This document shows, piece by piece, positions 1 through 8,498 of a stretch of DNA of 54,724 nt. The translations under genes and the position numbers were made by a program. This stretch comes from Natrinema hispanicum (GTDB lineage Archaea; Halobacteriota; Halobacteria; Halobacteriales; Natrialbaceae): contig NZ_SHMP01000001.1 in assembly GCF_004217335.1 (NCBI RefSeq), positions 1 through 54,724 of the forward strand, in the 5' to 3' direction. The notes below the pieces were generated by a model that did no database searches, was not told where the DNA came from, and worked only from the letters and a program-made list of their open reading frames with translations. Every line of letters starts with the position of its first letter. Positions within the stretch are counted from its first letter, which is position 1.

Positions 1-84
1 CGAAAGGGGATACTCCCGTCGGTCGTCTCGACGATTCGCTCAACGAGATCGTCACATGACGGGAAACAGCACAGCCGTTGCCAG

Positions 85-1674
85 TCAATCGAACGAGGCG
101 CTCACTGCATCTGCGAGCACGCCCGGTTCGCGGTAGTGCTTGCTCACGGGTGGAATCTCCTCATCGAGATCAAGCAGGTCATAGACGGCGGTCATCGCCG
201 TCCGCACCGAGTACTCGACGGTGAACACGACGTCACGTTGGAGTTCGGCGTACTGCCCGAGGAATGCGAGATTGTTCGAGCTATCGGGGACGACGAGCGG
301 CCGGTCGCCGGGCGTCCGGGGCTGGAAGTGAGCCGTAATGAACGGCATCATACACGGCACGCAGTCTACGTCCTCCAGGATTTCCGGCAGGCGATCCTCA
401 CACTGCAGGTGATAACAGAGCTCTTCGAGGATCTCTCGTCCTGTACATTCGGACATCTTCTTTTCGACGTAGTCACCCTCTTGGTCTGTGAACAGGGCGT
501 ATCCCCAGAAGAGTTTCACGTCGTCAGGCTGGTTCGGGAAGTGCGGCTGGGCTGCGACGACAGTGGACAGAAGCCAGGACGAGTCGACGTATGTTACCAG
601 CCCGTTGCCCGGCTCCTCGTCAGTGAATTCGACGATATGATCGAACAGATCAGTGTTGTGCAACGTGACGGTAAAGGACTCCCACTTGGTCTCCTGAACA
701 TTGCCCGCGAAGACCTCGGGGTCGCCGAATCCGGTGTTGTCCTCGGCGATCGACCGCCACAGCTCCCAGGACGCGCCGGTCTCGTTCGTTTCGGGTGCTT
801 CGTCCCATGCCCCGAGGTCCGAGCCATCGGTCATCGAACCGTTGGTGAAAAAGACTAGGTCCGTGGAATCGACCTCGACGCTCTCAGTGCCGTCTCCGGT
901 TTCGTAGTGGAGCCGCTCGACAGTCCGCCCTACTCGAGAAGTCACGATGTCCATATCGATCACGCGACAGTCCTGCTGGAAGTCGACGCCACGAGTTTCG
1001 AGCCAGCGCCGAAGCGGCAGGATCATCGAATGATACTGATCGTACTTGGTCCGGTCGATGTCTTCTAACGTGTGTAGACCGGGGAAGACGTGCAAGAAAC
1101 GGTACATATACCGGCGGACCTCAGCGACGCTGTGCCACGGCTGGAAGGCGAAAATCGTCGCCCACAAGTACCAGAAGTTCGTCTCGAAGAAGTCGTCGTC
1201 GAACCACTCTTCGACCCGGGTGTCTCCAAGTCGTTCCTCCGGTGTAAGCAGAAGTCGAACCAGCGAGAGCCGGTGGTGCATCTTCAGTTCGAACTGCGAG
1301 GCATCGAGACGGGTGCCATCCTCGACCAGCCGCGTCTCCGCATATGACTCGTGGATCTCGTTGAACTCGTTCATCTCTTCTTTGACCGAGATACTGGGGT
1401 CCTCGAGGGAAGGGATCGTCCGGAAGAGGTCCCAGGTACATTCGTAGGCGGGGAAGTTGAACATGCGCCCACCGCGGATAACGTACCCTTCGTCGGGATT
1501 GCCTGCACCGTCCATTGCCCCGCCAACGACGTCAAGTTTCTCGTAGAAATGAACGTTCTCGCCAGGCATGTTTCCATCGCGAATCAGAAACGCCGCGGCG
1601 GCCAGGCCGGCGATGCCACCGCCAACGACGTGGGCTTCGCGGTCAGCGACGTGTGGTGTCTGTTCACCAAACAT
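85..1674 (-). CDS. ohyA: Oleate hydratase (MCRA family), FAD-dependent
   Basis: This 529-residue protein resembles the myosin-cross-reactive-antigen family, whose members are FAD-dependent fatty acid hydratases that add water to the cis-9 double bond of oleate. A Rossmann dinucleotide-binding GGGIAGLAAAAF lies near residues 18-29, followed by a YEKLDVVGGAMDGAG stretch and GGRMF, all typical of the family. The length is near the usual 530-590. An in-frame ATG lies 13 codons upstream, but the ATG at 1674 is preceded on the minus strand by a G-rich GGGGGGAT ribosome-binding site, so I prefer it. The upstream 300 bases are AT-rich and carry short palindromes. The physiological substrate in a haloarchaeon with isoprenoid lipids is unclear; exogenous fatty acids are possible. 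The family call is firm, the activity is inferred. Confidence 0.85.
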   Translation of the reverse strand: MFGEQTPHVADREAHVVGGGIAGLAAAAFLIRDGNMPGENVHFYEKLDVVGGAMDGAGNPDEGYVIRGGRMFNFPAYECTWDLFRTIPSLEDPSISVKEEMNEFNEIHESYAETRLVEDGTRLDASQFELKMHHRLSLVRLLLTPEERLGDTRVEEWFDDDFFETNFWYLWATIFAFQPWHSVAEVRRYMYRFLHVFPGLHTLEDIDRTKYDQYHSMILPLRRWLETRGVDFQQDCRVIDMDIVTSRVGRTVERLHYETGDGTESVEVDSTDLVFFTNGSMTDGSDLGAWDEAPETNETGASWELWRSIAEDNTGFGDPEVFAGNVQETKWESFTVTLHNTDLFDHIVEFTDEEPGNGLVTYVDSSWLLSTVVAAQPHFPNQPDDVKLFWGYALFTDQEGDYVEKKMSECTGREILEELCYHLQCEDRLPEILEDVDCVPCMMPFITAHFQPRTPGDRPLVVPDSSNNLAFLGQYAELQRDVVFTVEYSVRTAMTAVYDLLDLDEEIPPVSKHYREPGVLADAVSASFD

Positions 1675-1714
1675 GCAATCCCCCCAGCGACGCGTTCGTT
1701 CGGGAACGATCATA

Positions 1715-2014
1715 GGCCGTCATACCGTCTGTATTCGTCTGAAGTGCGGGTAGTGGAGTCATAGATATACTTCTGGATCGCTGCCGACCTAACAGGTGCA
1801 CCTGACGTTTCATCACACTTAAACTGGGGATGGTCAAGTACATAATGTATTCCAAAATATATACCGTAATTCATACAGTCTATCTAACTTTATTTGGTAT
1901 AACCACCTGTTCAGGTAGTTAATCCGTTAGTAGGCAATCAATGATCATACCACGCTATTGATCATGTGGCCGACGAGACGACGTTGGCCGCGCCGGAATT
2001 GCTCAGAATGCCAC
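1715..2014. promoter_or_regulatory. AT-rich upstream region of ohyA with CACCTG palindromes
   Basis: No gene is visible here. A perfect 12-base palindrome CAGGTGCACCTG lies at 1793-1804, and a related near-palindrome ACCTGTTCAGGT at about 1905-1916. AT-rich patches around 1840-1885 and the ATATAC near 1762 could hold archaeal TATA boxes for the gene starting at 1674. An operator role for the shared CACCTG half-sites is only a suggestion. Confidence 0.3.
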
Positions 2015-2119
2015 GTGCCACGTGACAAATCCGAAACGATCCCCGATCGCCTCGAGCGGATCAGTTCGACCGCCCAGGAGATCATCGACGTCGTCAGCGA
2101 GGTGACCGATGGTGAATGA
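2015..2119 (+). CDS. Tiny acidic ORF (34 residues), unknown function
   Basis: A GTG-started ORF reads roughly MPRDKSETIPDRLERISS and ends DVVSEVTDGE. Its stop codon overlaps the start of the next small ORF (ATGGTGAATGA), an arrangement typical of translational coupling. The composition is acidic and helical, as expected for a haloarchaeal protein, and no family is recognised. It may be the tail of a longer decayed gene. The evidence is only reading frame, composition and the overlap. Confidence 0.35.
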   Translation: MPRDKSETIPDRLERISSTAQEIIDVVSEVTDGE

Positions 2120-2270
2120 CCGATCGCTTCTGCTCGAGATCATCACTGCACTCGAGGAACAGGACCTCGATCGAGGAGAGTACCAACTACAGCGGATGAT
2201 CGTCGCCGAAGCCCTCGAGCGGCTTGTAGACTTGACGGGCCCACAGACTGAGACTGATCTCGAGGTTTGA
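2109..2270 (+). CDS. Small acidic protein (53 residues), coupled to preceding ORF
   Basis: This ATG-started ORF begins MVNDRSLLLEIITALEEQDL and is predicted to be almost entirely helical and strongly acidic, with LEEQDLDRGEYQ and AEALERLVDL segments. Its start lies 8 bases before the stop of the upstream 34-residue ORF, so the two look translationally coupled. No recognised family. A stray gene pair left from a plasmid or virus is possible, as the region around it is poor in conventional genes. Confidence 0.45.
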   Translation: MVNDRSLLLEIITALEEQDLDRGEYQLQRMIVAEALERLVDLTGPQTETDLEV

Positions 2271-2375
2271 TTCTCGGTTAGTGAGTTCCGTGTGGTGGTG
2301 ACATCATCCGATGTGGCCGTGCTCAAAACTTCGTAGAACAGACTACCAAGACAAGGGTGTCAGAGGGTTTTCAGG

Positions 2376-2389
2376 AGTCCACGTGGACT
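2376..2389. repeat. Perfect 14-base palindrome AGTCCACGTGGACT
   Basis: The palindrome sits 5 bases beyond the stop codon of the minus-strand winged-helix gene. It could help transcript ending, or be a dimeric protein-binding site. It has no loop and no adjacent T tract, so a classical terminator is not shown. Confidence 0.3.
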
Positions 2390-2393
2390 ATGG

Positions 2394-2621
2394 CTACTTC
2401 GCAAGCGAATAGAGCTTCTGACGGGCGTCTCGAAAGGACACTCGTTGCTCAACTAACTCCTGTTCCTCAAGCCGAGAGATCGCATATCGAGCAGTCCGAG
2501 ATGAAAGTCTGGTTTCCGTGACCAGTTCTTTCTGTGTACACTCTCCCTCGAATTCCAGCGTCTTGTAGACCAACTTTGCACTCGGTGGTAAGTCCTCGAG
2601 CCGTTCTTTTGCGCTGCTCAC
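2394..2621 (-). CDS. Winged-helix transcriptional regulator (MarR-like, 75 aa)
   Basis: The protein from the GTG at 2621 starts MSSAKERLEDLPPSAKLVYK and contains a clear winged helix-turn-helix: CTQKELVTETRLSSRTARYA as HTH, then ISRLEEQELVEQRVSF as recognition helix and wing. This start and length match the common short haloarchaeal MarR/TrmB-type regulators. The frame is open further upstream to 2798, but that extension overlaps the divergent ATPase gene and has cysteine-rich, non-haloarchaeal composition. The regulator is divergent from the GHKL-metalloprotease gene starting at 2787, so it may control it, though this is inference. Confidence 0.7.
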   Translation of the reverse strand: MSSAKERLEDLPPSAKLVYKTLEFEGECTQKELVTETRLSSRTARYAISRLEEQELVEQRVSFRDARQKLYSLAK

Positions 2622-2786
2622 TGTCTGTAGGACTTTTTCGAAGTAGACGCTATAGGTCGTTTCGCTTCGACAGTTCGACTCGTTCCTCGAGAGCACCGAG
2701 AGACTACGCCAAGTCGAACCGGAGTTCATTCCTGTTCCCAAGTGACCGCACGGTGTGATTTCTGTGGTGCCAGATGGGTGGACACC

Positions 2787-4520
2787 ATGACAGACCATCC
2801 GACGCTTTCGGAGTTCGCCACGAGCGAGTCAACTGACTCGAGACCGGGCAGTCAGCCATCGACTGACGAGACCGTGACGATGACGGCTGACGAGCGGGTT
2901 GCAACGTATCTCATCGAAGACCAAATGGCGGATCTCACAGACGCAATTCGCGAAGCCGTCCAAAACGGCATCGACAGTCCGGGTTCATCCCGTGTGTTGG
3001 TCAGCATCTCGCCTGAACGATCGATCATCCTCGATGACGGCGCTGGTGTCGATCTCGAGTCGACCGACGGGCGGCGAAACCTCTCAGTGCTGGGTGCAGG
3101 AAGCAAGCAACGAGCAGACGACGAGACAATCGGCGAGTGGGGCATCGGCAAGGGTGCGATCATCGCGAAGGGCGCGGTTCACATCTGGAGTCACAACGCC
3201 GCACTGTGCTTTGACTACCGAGATCGACGCGATTCAGGACCGTGGGCGGACGTCAGTGGGCGCGATGGCCATCTCGTGGACGCTGAGCATCATCTCGAGG
3301 GGATGCTCGTCGAGATCGATCACTACGAAGATGAAGTGCCCGATCCGGACAGCTACCGCTGGCGGCGCTACGTTCGCGATCTTCGCAAGCGCTTCGCGTA
3401 CGTGCAATCCCGAACCGGCGTCTCGGTCGTGATCAACGGCGAACCGGTTGACAAGGGCGATCCATTCGAAGCGGTGGCTGACTCTCCACACCCATCACTC
3501 ACGCGCGAAACTGACGATGCGATCCTCGCACTCGAGTACACGCCCCACGAGGGACTCGATATCTACAGCAATGGTCTGTACGTGACGACAAAACGCGAGT
3601 ACGGACTCGGCGGGGTCGTCGTCTCGAAAGGGAATCTGACGCTGAACTTTGCCCGAAACGACATCCAGTCGGGCTGTGACCGCTGGCAGCGGATCGACAA
3701 CGCACTCGAGCAGACACGTGACGATCTATATGCTGAGGTTTCAGACGATCGGCTGACCGCCGAGAGTCGGGAGGTAATGATCGAGGCGATGGCATCCGAG
3801 TCATCGGACGAGCAGTGGGCCGATCGCAAGCTGTTCCAGCTGGCGACCGAGTCCCGCATCAGTCTCGAGGAGATCCAGGCGGCCCCGAAAATCGGGTGGG
3901 TCGGCGGTGCCGAAAAAGGCGCGGACAAACTCGTCGAGCGTGGTTACGTCGTCCTCGATACGAGTGATTCGGCGACGCAGCGGCTTCGCGACCTCGCCAC
4001 TGATGAGGACACATCGATAGCGGTACCGGAGACGTTCGATGTTGGCGAGCAAGCAGAGTCAGAAGGTGTGTGGACAGGCTATCATCGGGTTGAGGACGAA
4101 TCGCAGTTGAACGCTGATCAGCGACGGTATCTCCGCTTCGCTCGAGTGCTCGCACGGGAACTTGGGATTGAGCGAGATGTGTACTATGGCGAGGCAAGTG
4201 CCGATGCCTGGACCGACGGCAGGACTTACATCGTGATCACCGACTCGGCAGTGACGAGCCGCCAGCGTGCGGTCTGGATGCACGACCTGTATCTCGTAGT
4301 GTTACACGAAGCCGCTCACGAAACCTCGAGTCGTGATCGACCCTCGCACGGGCATCACTTCGAGAGTACGTTTCGGTCGCTCGTGGAGGATCCGGATAAT
4401 CGAAGTTCGTTCGCGAAGCTTGCCCAGCAGGTCGTCGACGAGGGATTCGAGTCCGTGTTTGACAAGTATGAGGTAGACCTCCAGCAGAGCGCAGCCGTCG
4501 CCTCTGGCCAAGTTCGGTAA
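2787..4520 (+). CDS. GHKL-type ATPase fused to an HEXXH metalloprotease-like domain
   Basis: The 577-residue product has an N-terminal GHKL (Hsp90/MutL/MORC-like) ATP-binding fold. Visible motifs are the N box E56-AVQ-N60, the G1 box D83-DGAG-87 and the G2 box GIGKG at 119-123. The C-terminal third carries HEAAH at 507-511 and then HGHHFE at about 521, the zinc-site layout of SprT-like or related zincin metallopeptidases. I do not know a named family with this fusion. I chose the ATG at 2787 because GGTGG lies just upstream; the frame is open to 2742, and an internal ATG at 2880 is also possible. A nucleotide-driven protease or switch is an inference. The gene stands alone, divergent from a small winged-helix regulator. 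Confidence 0.75.
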   Translation: MTDHPTLSEFATSESTDSRPGSQPSTDETVTMTADERVATYLIEDQMADLTDAIREAVQNGIDSPGSSRVLVSISPERSIILDDGAGVDLESTDGRRNLSVLGAGSKQRADDETIGEWGIGKGAIIAKGAVHIWSHNAALCFDYRDRRDSGPWADVSGRDGHLVDAEHHLEGMLVEIDHYEDEVPDPDSYRWRRYVRDLRKRFAYVQSRTGVSVVINGEPVDKGDPFEAVADSPHPSLTRETDDAILALEYTPHEGLDIYSNGLYVTTKREYGLGGVVVSKGNLTLNFARNDIQSGCDRWQRIDNALEQTRDDLYAEVSDDRLTAESREVMIEAMASESSDEQWADRKLFQLATESRISLEEIQAAPKIGWVGGAEKGADKLVERGYVVLDTSDSATQRLRDLATDEDTSIAVPETFDVGEQAESEGVWTGYHRVEDESQLNADQRRYLRFARVLARELGIERDVYYGEASADAWTDGRTYIVITDSAVTSRQRAVWMHDLYLVVLHEAAHETSSRDRPSHGHHFESTFRSLVEDPDNRSSFAKLAQQVVDEGFESVFDKYEVDLQQSAAVASGQVR

Positions 4521-4620
4521 TAGAGCGGCAAAGTGGAAGATCCACTCGAGTAGAGTGCAGCGGCTCGAGCTCGGTATCGTGTGCTGATCTCCGGATACAG
4601 ATTCGCTCTTCGAAGAGTCG

Positions 4621-4893
4621 TTAACACTGCTCTTCTGGGGATGTGATCCGAAGTTCGTTCTCGACTTCGTAGAAGTATCCGCGCTCGAGGAGGCGAGTAA
4701 GTGCGTGCTCGACGTCTCGTTGCTCGAGTGCTAACTCTGCATCGGCGACTAGGATGTCGGTGGCATCGTCGTAGTCGATCAGCGGAACACTGTCTTCTTC
4801 GTGGTCTGGCCGACATGCCTGCGTACACAGCCGGTCGTAGCACTCGAGAATCCACTCCGGAAGTGGTGGGCGTGGATCTGTGACGCGAGCCAT
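4621..4893 (-). CDS. Repeated 90-residue acidic protein, copy 1
   Basis: The protein starts MARVTDPRPPLPEWILECYD and ends with YFYEVENELRITSPEEQC. It is one of four near-identical copies in this window (others end at 23772, 36871 and 41373). The C-terminal half, with DVEHALTRLLERGYFYEV, could be a small winged-helix-like domain, but no named family is recognised. The sequence upstream of the ATG is conserved in all copies (CAGTATCCGTC-type block and GCAGTTCTGT just before the start), so each copy carries its own promoter region. Copies 1 and 4 share a further upstream block with CTCTCGCAGG, which differs from that of copies 2 and 3. Function unknown. Confidence 0.75.
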   Translation of the reverse strand: MARVTDPRPPLPEWILECYDRLCTQACRPDHEEDSVPLIDYDDATDILVADAELALEQRDVEHALTRLLERGYFYEVENELRITSPEEQC

Positions 4894-5195
4894 TGCAGTT
4901 CTGTCTCGTTGTTTCGGGAGTCATCCGCATAACAGTATCCGTCGAATGCGCTCCTCTCGCAGGAACAGTGTACTCCCTTGTTAAATTGAACTGACCATTT
5001 CCACCATGTTGTTGAGCGGCGCGGAGAGACAGATACCAAAGGTATTCCCGAACGCAGCAAAGCATCACTGCAGGCCGGTCTCGAGTTCGGCAACAGTTCC
5101 TGCCATCACACACAAAGCCATACAGGCAGCCACGAGTGTGTCTGAGTGCGAAACGAGTGGAATTACTTAGCGTTCAGGGTCTCGACACGACAAGT

Positions 5196-5453
5196 ATGGC
5201 TGGACAGCCATCTTCACGTCCGGCGAGAGCACTGAAAGCAGGTGGGCCACCAGCGGCCATCACCGCAGCTATCGGCGCTGGAGCAACTGGCGTCGCCGGC
5301 AACGGGATCAAAGCACAAACGAAACCCATCGCCGATGGCGTCGCACAGACCATCGGCCTCGGCCCGCAGTTGGGACCCGTCCTGCTTCTGGTACTCGCTG
5401 TGCTCGTACTCGTCGTCGCGTTCGTCGTTCCCGGCATCTTCGAGGGCACGTGA
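5196..5453 (+). CDS. Small membrane protein (85 aa), unknown function
   Basis: The product begins MAGQPSSRPARALKAGGPPA, continues with an Ala/Gly-rich stretch, and ends with one strong transmembrane helix (LLLVLAVLVLVVAFVVP). The ATG at 5196 is chosen over the GTG at 5136 because AATTACTTA about 35 bases upstream looks like a TATA element, and the upstream codons add nothing conserved. Similar small glycine-rich single-pass proteins are common hypothetical genes in haloarchaea. It lies opposite the 3' part of a CPBP-protease relic. Confidence 0.55.
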   Translation: MAGQPSSRPARALKAGGPPAAITAAIGAGATGVAGNGIKAQTKPIADGVAQTIGLGPQLGPVLLLVLAVLVLVVAFVVPGIFEGT

Positions 5454-5459
5454 CGAAGT

Positions 5460-5669
5460 TCGTCCTGATAGAGAGACGAGCGCAGGAAGGTTCCCAAGTG
5501 AATGGTATAGCATTGGGCGCAGAACTGACCCGCGCGTGCTATTATACAGCCAGGCGAGTGTGATCGATTGAACAATAAGCGTAAACTGGTACGTCGTCCA
5601 GAACCCCGAGACGTCGTAGGCGGGCACACCGTAGAGATAGAACATAGTCTTACGAAGAGTATCGATCAT
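5460..5669 (-). pseudogene. C-terminal remnant of a CPBP intramembrane protease
   Basis: The minus-strand frame starting at 5669 contains a transmembrane-like segment followed by LAWLYNSTRGSVLRPMLYHS and LGN. This matches the last conserved motif of CPBP (CAAX-protease/bacteriocin-processing) membrane proteases, where a His and an Asn lie in the final helix. Full family members are about 230-300 residues with an earlier EExxxR motif. That motif and the rest of the N-terminal part are missing, so this is a fragment. The frame then runs on antisense to the small membrane gene. Confidence 0.5.
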
Positions 5670-5830
5670 AGCGCATCGTACAAATCACGTTAATAAAAAG
5701 TATTGAGGAGTGTTACTGAATAAGAAATGCGGACACTCATTTTATTTCTTTGAGCACTTCTCGGCGTGTTTCCAGTGGAGAAACACTGCTCTTGGTTGTT
5801 TATTCCCACCCATCCACATATCGAGTGGAC

Positions 5831-6289
5831 ATGAAAGAAACAGATGGTCCCGAATACTGTGGAATCGGTATTCGAGGTGTCGCTATCGGAATTGATTCGT
5901 TCGTGTGGATCGCACTCCTGTTCGTTGCGATCCTCATCACAGGTGCGTTTACCGGTGAGCTTGAAACCGGAGCCCAAGGACTGAACGCAGATTTAACCGG
6001 TGCTCCAGCGTCTATCGCACTTGGACTGTGGTTCGTGCTGGCGCTTGGCTACCACACGGTATTTGAGTGGCAGTTCGGAAAGACGATCGGGAAAGCGCTG
6101 GTGAATATCCGTGTAACGACTGAGAATGGGGCATCCCTGACGCTTGGGTCATCACTGATACGGAACGTATTGCGTCTCGTCGATTGGTTACCTGCGTTGT
6201 ACCTTGTCGGGATCGTTGGGATGATCGTTTCAGATCAGCGCAAACGTCTCGGCGATAGAGTAGCAGGGACAACAGTCGTCAGGTCGTAG
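5831..6289 (+). CDS. RDD family membrane protein
   Basis: The 152-residue product has RDD-domain features: an N-terminal segment with IRGVAIGIDSFVWIALLF (the R and D in the first helix), a middle helix, the GKTIGKALVNIRV stretch, and the C-terminal DQRKRLGDRVAGTTVV. Three transmembrane helices are predicted. The ATG at 5831 precedes the conserved domain; the frame is open to 5750 but the extra N-terminus looks non-coding. Its 3' end overlaps the convergent histidine kinase gene by 11 bases. RDD proteins are membrane proteins of mostly unknown role, some implicated in ion transport. Confidence 0.75.
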   Translation: MKETDGPEYCGIGIRGVAIGIDSFVWIALLFVAILITGAFTGELETGAQGLNADLTGAPASIALGLWFVLALGYHTVFEWQFGKTIGKALVNIRVTTENGASLTLGSSLIRNVLRLVDWLPALYLVGIVGMIVSDQRKRLGDRVAGTTVVRS

Positions 6290-7949
6290 TCGACTGTTCG
6301 TTCTTCATGTCGTGTAGATATATCGTAACGATACTACCCTCCGGAGTATTCGCGTTGAATTGCAGATCACCACCTAATTGGGTAACAGCCCAGTTGACAA
6401 CCCAGAGCCCGATTCCCTGCCCGTGTTTGAGTTGTGTTTCCGTGCCGGCGGCCAAGATTTGTTGCTCTCGCTCGGGCAGCCCAGGGCCGTTGTCCGCGAC
6501 GGTAATCTCAGCTGTTGCTTGCGTATCCTTTCGAACACTGACTTCAACCTGCGGTGGATCTGTGCTCGTGTGTGTGAGAGAATTTTCTACTAATTCGGAG
6601 AGGGCCTGTTGGACCACAGTTCTGTGAGAGGAAATCCATAGCTCGTCTGGACAGTTGATCGATAGTTCGCCCGAAACGTCACTGGTTCGGAACTGATCAA
6701 CGACCGTTTTCGCTACGTCTGCAAGGTTGACTGGCTCCGGCGGGTTGGTACCTGCTGTCATGACCTCTTCGGCCTCTCTGGCCTTTTTGCTGAGTTCAAG
6801 CAGTTCAGTTGCGCTCTCTCGTACCCCACTCTGAACTTCGTCCTCGTCGATGTGGTCGGCATATGCGAGTACGACATCTAAGTTGTTCCGTACGTTGTGT
6901 CGAAGAACTCGGTTGAGGACTGTGAGTTGCTGCTCTCGAGTTTGTCGGTCGGTCACATCCCGAAAGAGTACGGTACTGGCAACAGGGTCCTCTTCCCCAT
7001 CGGTATCTGCCTCGTCAACGGCGGAGACACTGTACTGGAACTGGCGACGTCCCTTCGCTGTCTGGAGAGTCACGGTACCTGTGGCTCCTGCGGTCAATTC
7101 TGTTTGCTCGAGCCCATCGATTACTGATCGTATCGGTTCACCAATCATCGTTGCCGCGGTGTGGTCGAATAGATCTACAGTCGCCTGATTACAGTCGAGA
7201 ATGTGGTCCTCCCAATCAAGCACGACAACAGCTTCCTGGAGAGTTTCAACGACGCGTGTGCGAGCGATATAGTCAGCCTTTGGGAACCCGGTCATCACCG
7301 GGTATCGTCGCATGGCGACCGTCAGAAGGCCGCCGGACAAGAGGAGACCGACCACTGCACCGTTTGCAACGTTGGTATTGTTCCCAACGAGGCCGACTAG
7401 ATACGGTGCTCCGACACCGGTTGTCAGTACTGCTATTTGGGTGTTGGAAACACGGGCGTGACTGCCACCGAGATCGGCCAGGAGATACGTCGCATACAGA
7501 AACAGTACCAACAGATACAGTAGTTCAGTCCCCAGCATCGTTGCCGCGACATATTCAATGACAGACATAGGAGGGCGGATTGCGATGACGAAACCGACCA
7601 CGAGAACGGGAAATATGATTCCAGCTAACAGCGCAATCCGTCGCCACGTCAGCCCAGTTCCGCGACCTGTGTAGCTGAGTGCATACACGGTCCAAATACC
7701 GGGAACAAGGAGAGCAGTACCGAATTGACCCAGATCCAAGATCGTAGAAACCAGGCTTGGAAGCAACAACTCCGGAAGGTTCGACGCGAATGCCAAGATC
7801 GACCACAGTGTTAGGGTAGCAAGGAGCGCAATGAACGGCTCCGCACTCGGTTGCTCTCGAGACTGGAACGCTGTCCATGCTGCCCAGCCGAGAAGGATGA
7901 CCGCGACAGCGTTGGGAGTGAGCACACTGAGAGTCGAGCCAAGTGCCAT
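6279..7949 (-). CDS. Sensor histidine kinase: 7TM sensor, PAS, HATPase
   Basis: The 556-residue protein has seven hydrophobic helices in residues 1-215, matching the N-terminal 7TM region of archaeal/bacterial histidine kinases. A PAS domain follows at about 228-335 (VVETLQEAVVVLDWEDHILD). The H box is LRHNVRNN with His at 351, the N box is ELVENSLTH around 453, and the ATP-lid motifs are DNGPGLP at 486 and GQGIGLW at 509. It signals by autophosphorylation at the membrane. No response regulator is directly adjacent; the HalX regulator at 8652 is the nearest candidate partner. Confidence 0.88.
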   Translation of the reverse strand: MALGSTLSVLTPNAVAVILLGWAAWTAFQSREQPSAEPFIALLATLTLWSILAFASNLPELLLPSLVSTILDLGQFGTALLVPGIWTVYALSYTGRGTGLTWRRIALLAGIIFPVLVVGFVIAIRPPMSVIEYVAATMLGTELLYLLVLFLYATYLLADLGGSHARVSNTQIAVLTTGVGAPYLVGLVGNNTNVANGAVVGLLLSGGLLTVAMRRYPVMTGFPKADYIARTRVVETLQEAVVVLDWEDHILDCNQATVDLFDHTAATMIGEPIRSVIDGLEQTELTAGATGTVTLQTAKGRRQFQYSVSAVDEADTDGEEDPVASTVLFRDVTDRQTREQQLTVLNRVLRHNVRNNLDVVLAYADHIDEDEVQSGVRESATELLELSKKAREAEEVMTAGTNPPEPVNLADVAKTVVDQFRTSDVSGELSINCPDELWISSHRTVVQQALSELVENSLTHTSTDPPQVEVSVRKDTQATAEITVADNGPGLPEREQQILAAGTETQLKHGQGIGLWVVNWAVTQLGGDLQFNANTPEGSIVTIYLHDMKNEQSTTT

Positions 7950-7985
7950 TCCTCGGATCCTTGACTGGGATTTGTTCTCGAGATA

Positions 7986-7996
7986 CTATATATCCA
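7986..7996 (-). promoter_or_regulatory. Probable TATA box of the 7TM histidine kinase gene
   Basis: The minus strand reads GGATATATAG here, about 37-47 bases upstream of the ATG at 7949. This is a good archaeal TATA-box sequence and leaves a short leader. Confidence 0.45.
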
Positions 7997-8081
7997 ATGA
8001 TATGTTTATCTCCGATTACCGAGAAGACACCAAGTGCGGGCTGGCCGAGTGATCCGTCTGTTGTGGACAATCGAAGGAGGC

Positions 8082-8106
8082 AGCGGTGACAGAATCACCG
8101 CTTTTT
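8082..8106. terminator. Hairpin AGCGGTGA/TCACCGCT followed by five T
   Basis: An 8-base-pair stem with a 5-base loop is followed directly by TTTTT on the plus strand. It lies between the kinase gene start and the 3' end of the ArsR-like gene, both minus-strand. A plus-strand terminator with no plus gene upstream is odd, so it may be a bidirectional boundary or a 3'-UTR structure of the minus-strand regulator transcript. Confidence 0.4.
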
Positions 8107-8147
8107 AACAGTGTTATGCTAAAAACAACCTTTTCAAGTTTGTTCGA

Positions 8148-8498
8148 TCAATCAGTGACTGTCACTACCGCCTCGATTCCACTTTCGTCGAGGGACATCG
8201 AGAGTGACGTGGCAACTGCCTCAAACCGTTCCCGATGATGTCCGTCTTCACAGATAGATGTCTCGGTTCGGACAAGACCAGCATCTCGAAGGTCGTTAAG
8301 ACGACGGTACGCAGTCGGTCGTGAGACGTCAGCGGCTTCGGCGACGGAACGGCCGCTTCGCGGCTGCTCTGCGACGACTTCGAAGACACGACGGGTATAC
8401 ACGTCTCCAAAGAGCTCAAAGATCTCTTCCGTCGTGAGGTCAGGTTCTGTCTGGTCTGTTTGCTGTTTTGCTTGGGGGGCCTTGGGGTGGGCGGACAT
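8148..8498 (-). CDS. ArsR-like winged-helix regulator (116 aa)
   Basis: The protein has a disordered acidic N-terminus, then a winged helix beginning EEIFELFGDVYTRRVFEVV, a helix-turn-helix in SVAEAADVSRPTAYRRLNDL, and a wing in AGLVRTETSICEDGHHRERF. This layout matches haloarchaeal ArsR/PadR-type regulators that control neighbouring or unlinked genes. It lies between the histidine kinase and the divergent HalX gene. A ligand is not evident; no metal-binding cysteine cluster is present. Confidence 0.75.
   Translation of the reverse strand: MSAHPKAPQAKQQTDQTEPDLTTEEIFELFGDVYTRRVFEVVAEQPRSGRSVAEAADVSRPTAYRRLNDLRDAGLVRTETSICEDGHHRERFEAVATSLSMSLDESGIEAVVTVTD

Noticed and set aside
1..84. Possible minus-strand frame reading DDLVERIVETTDGSIPF
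   Set aside because: No start codon visible and too short at the window edge to judge.
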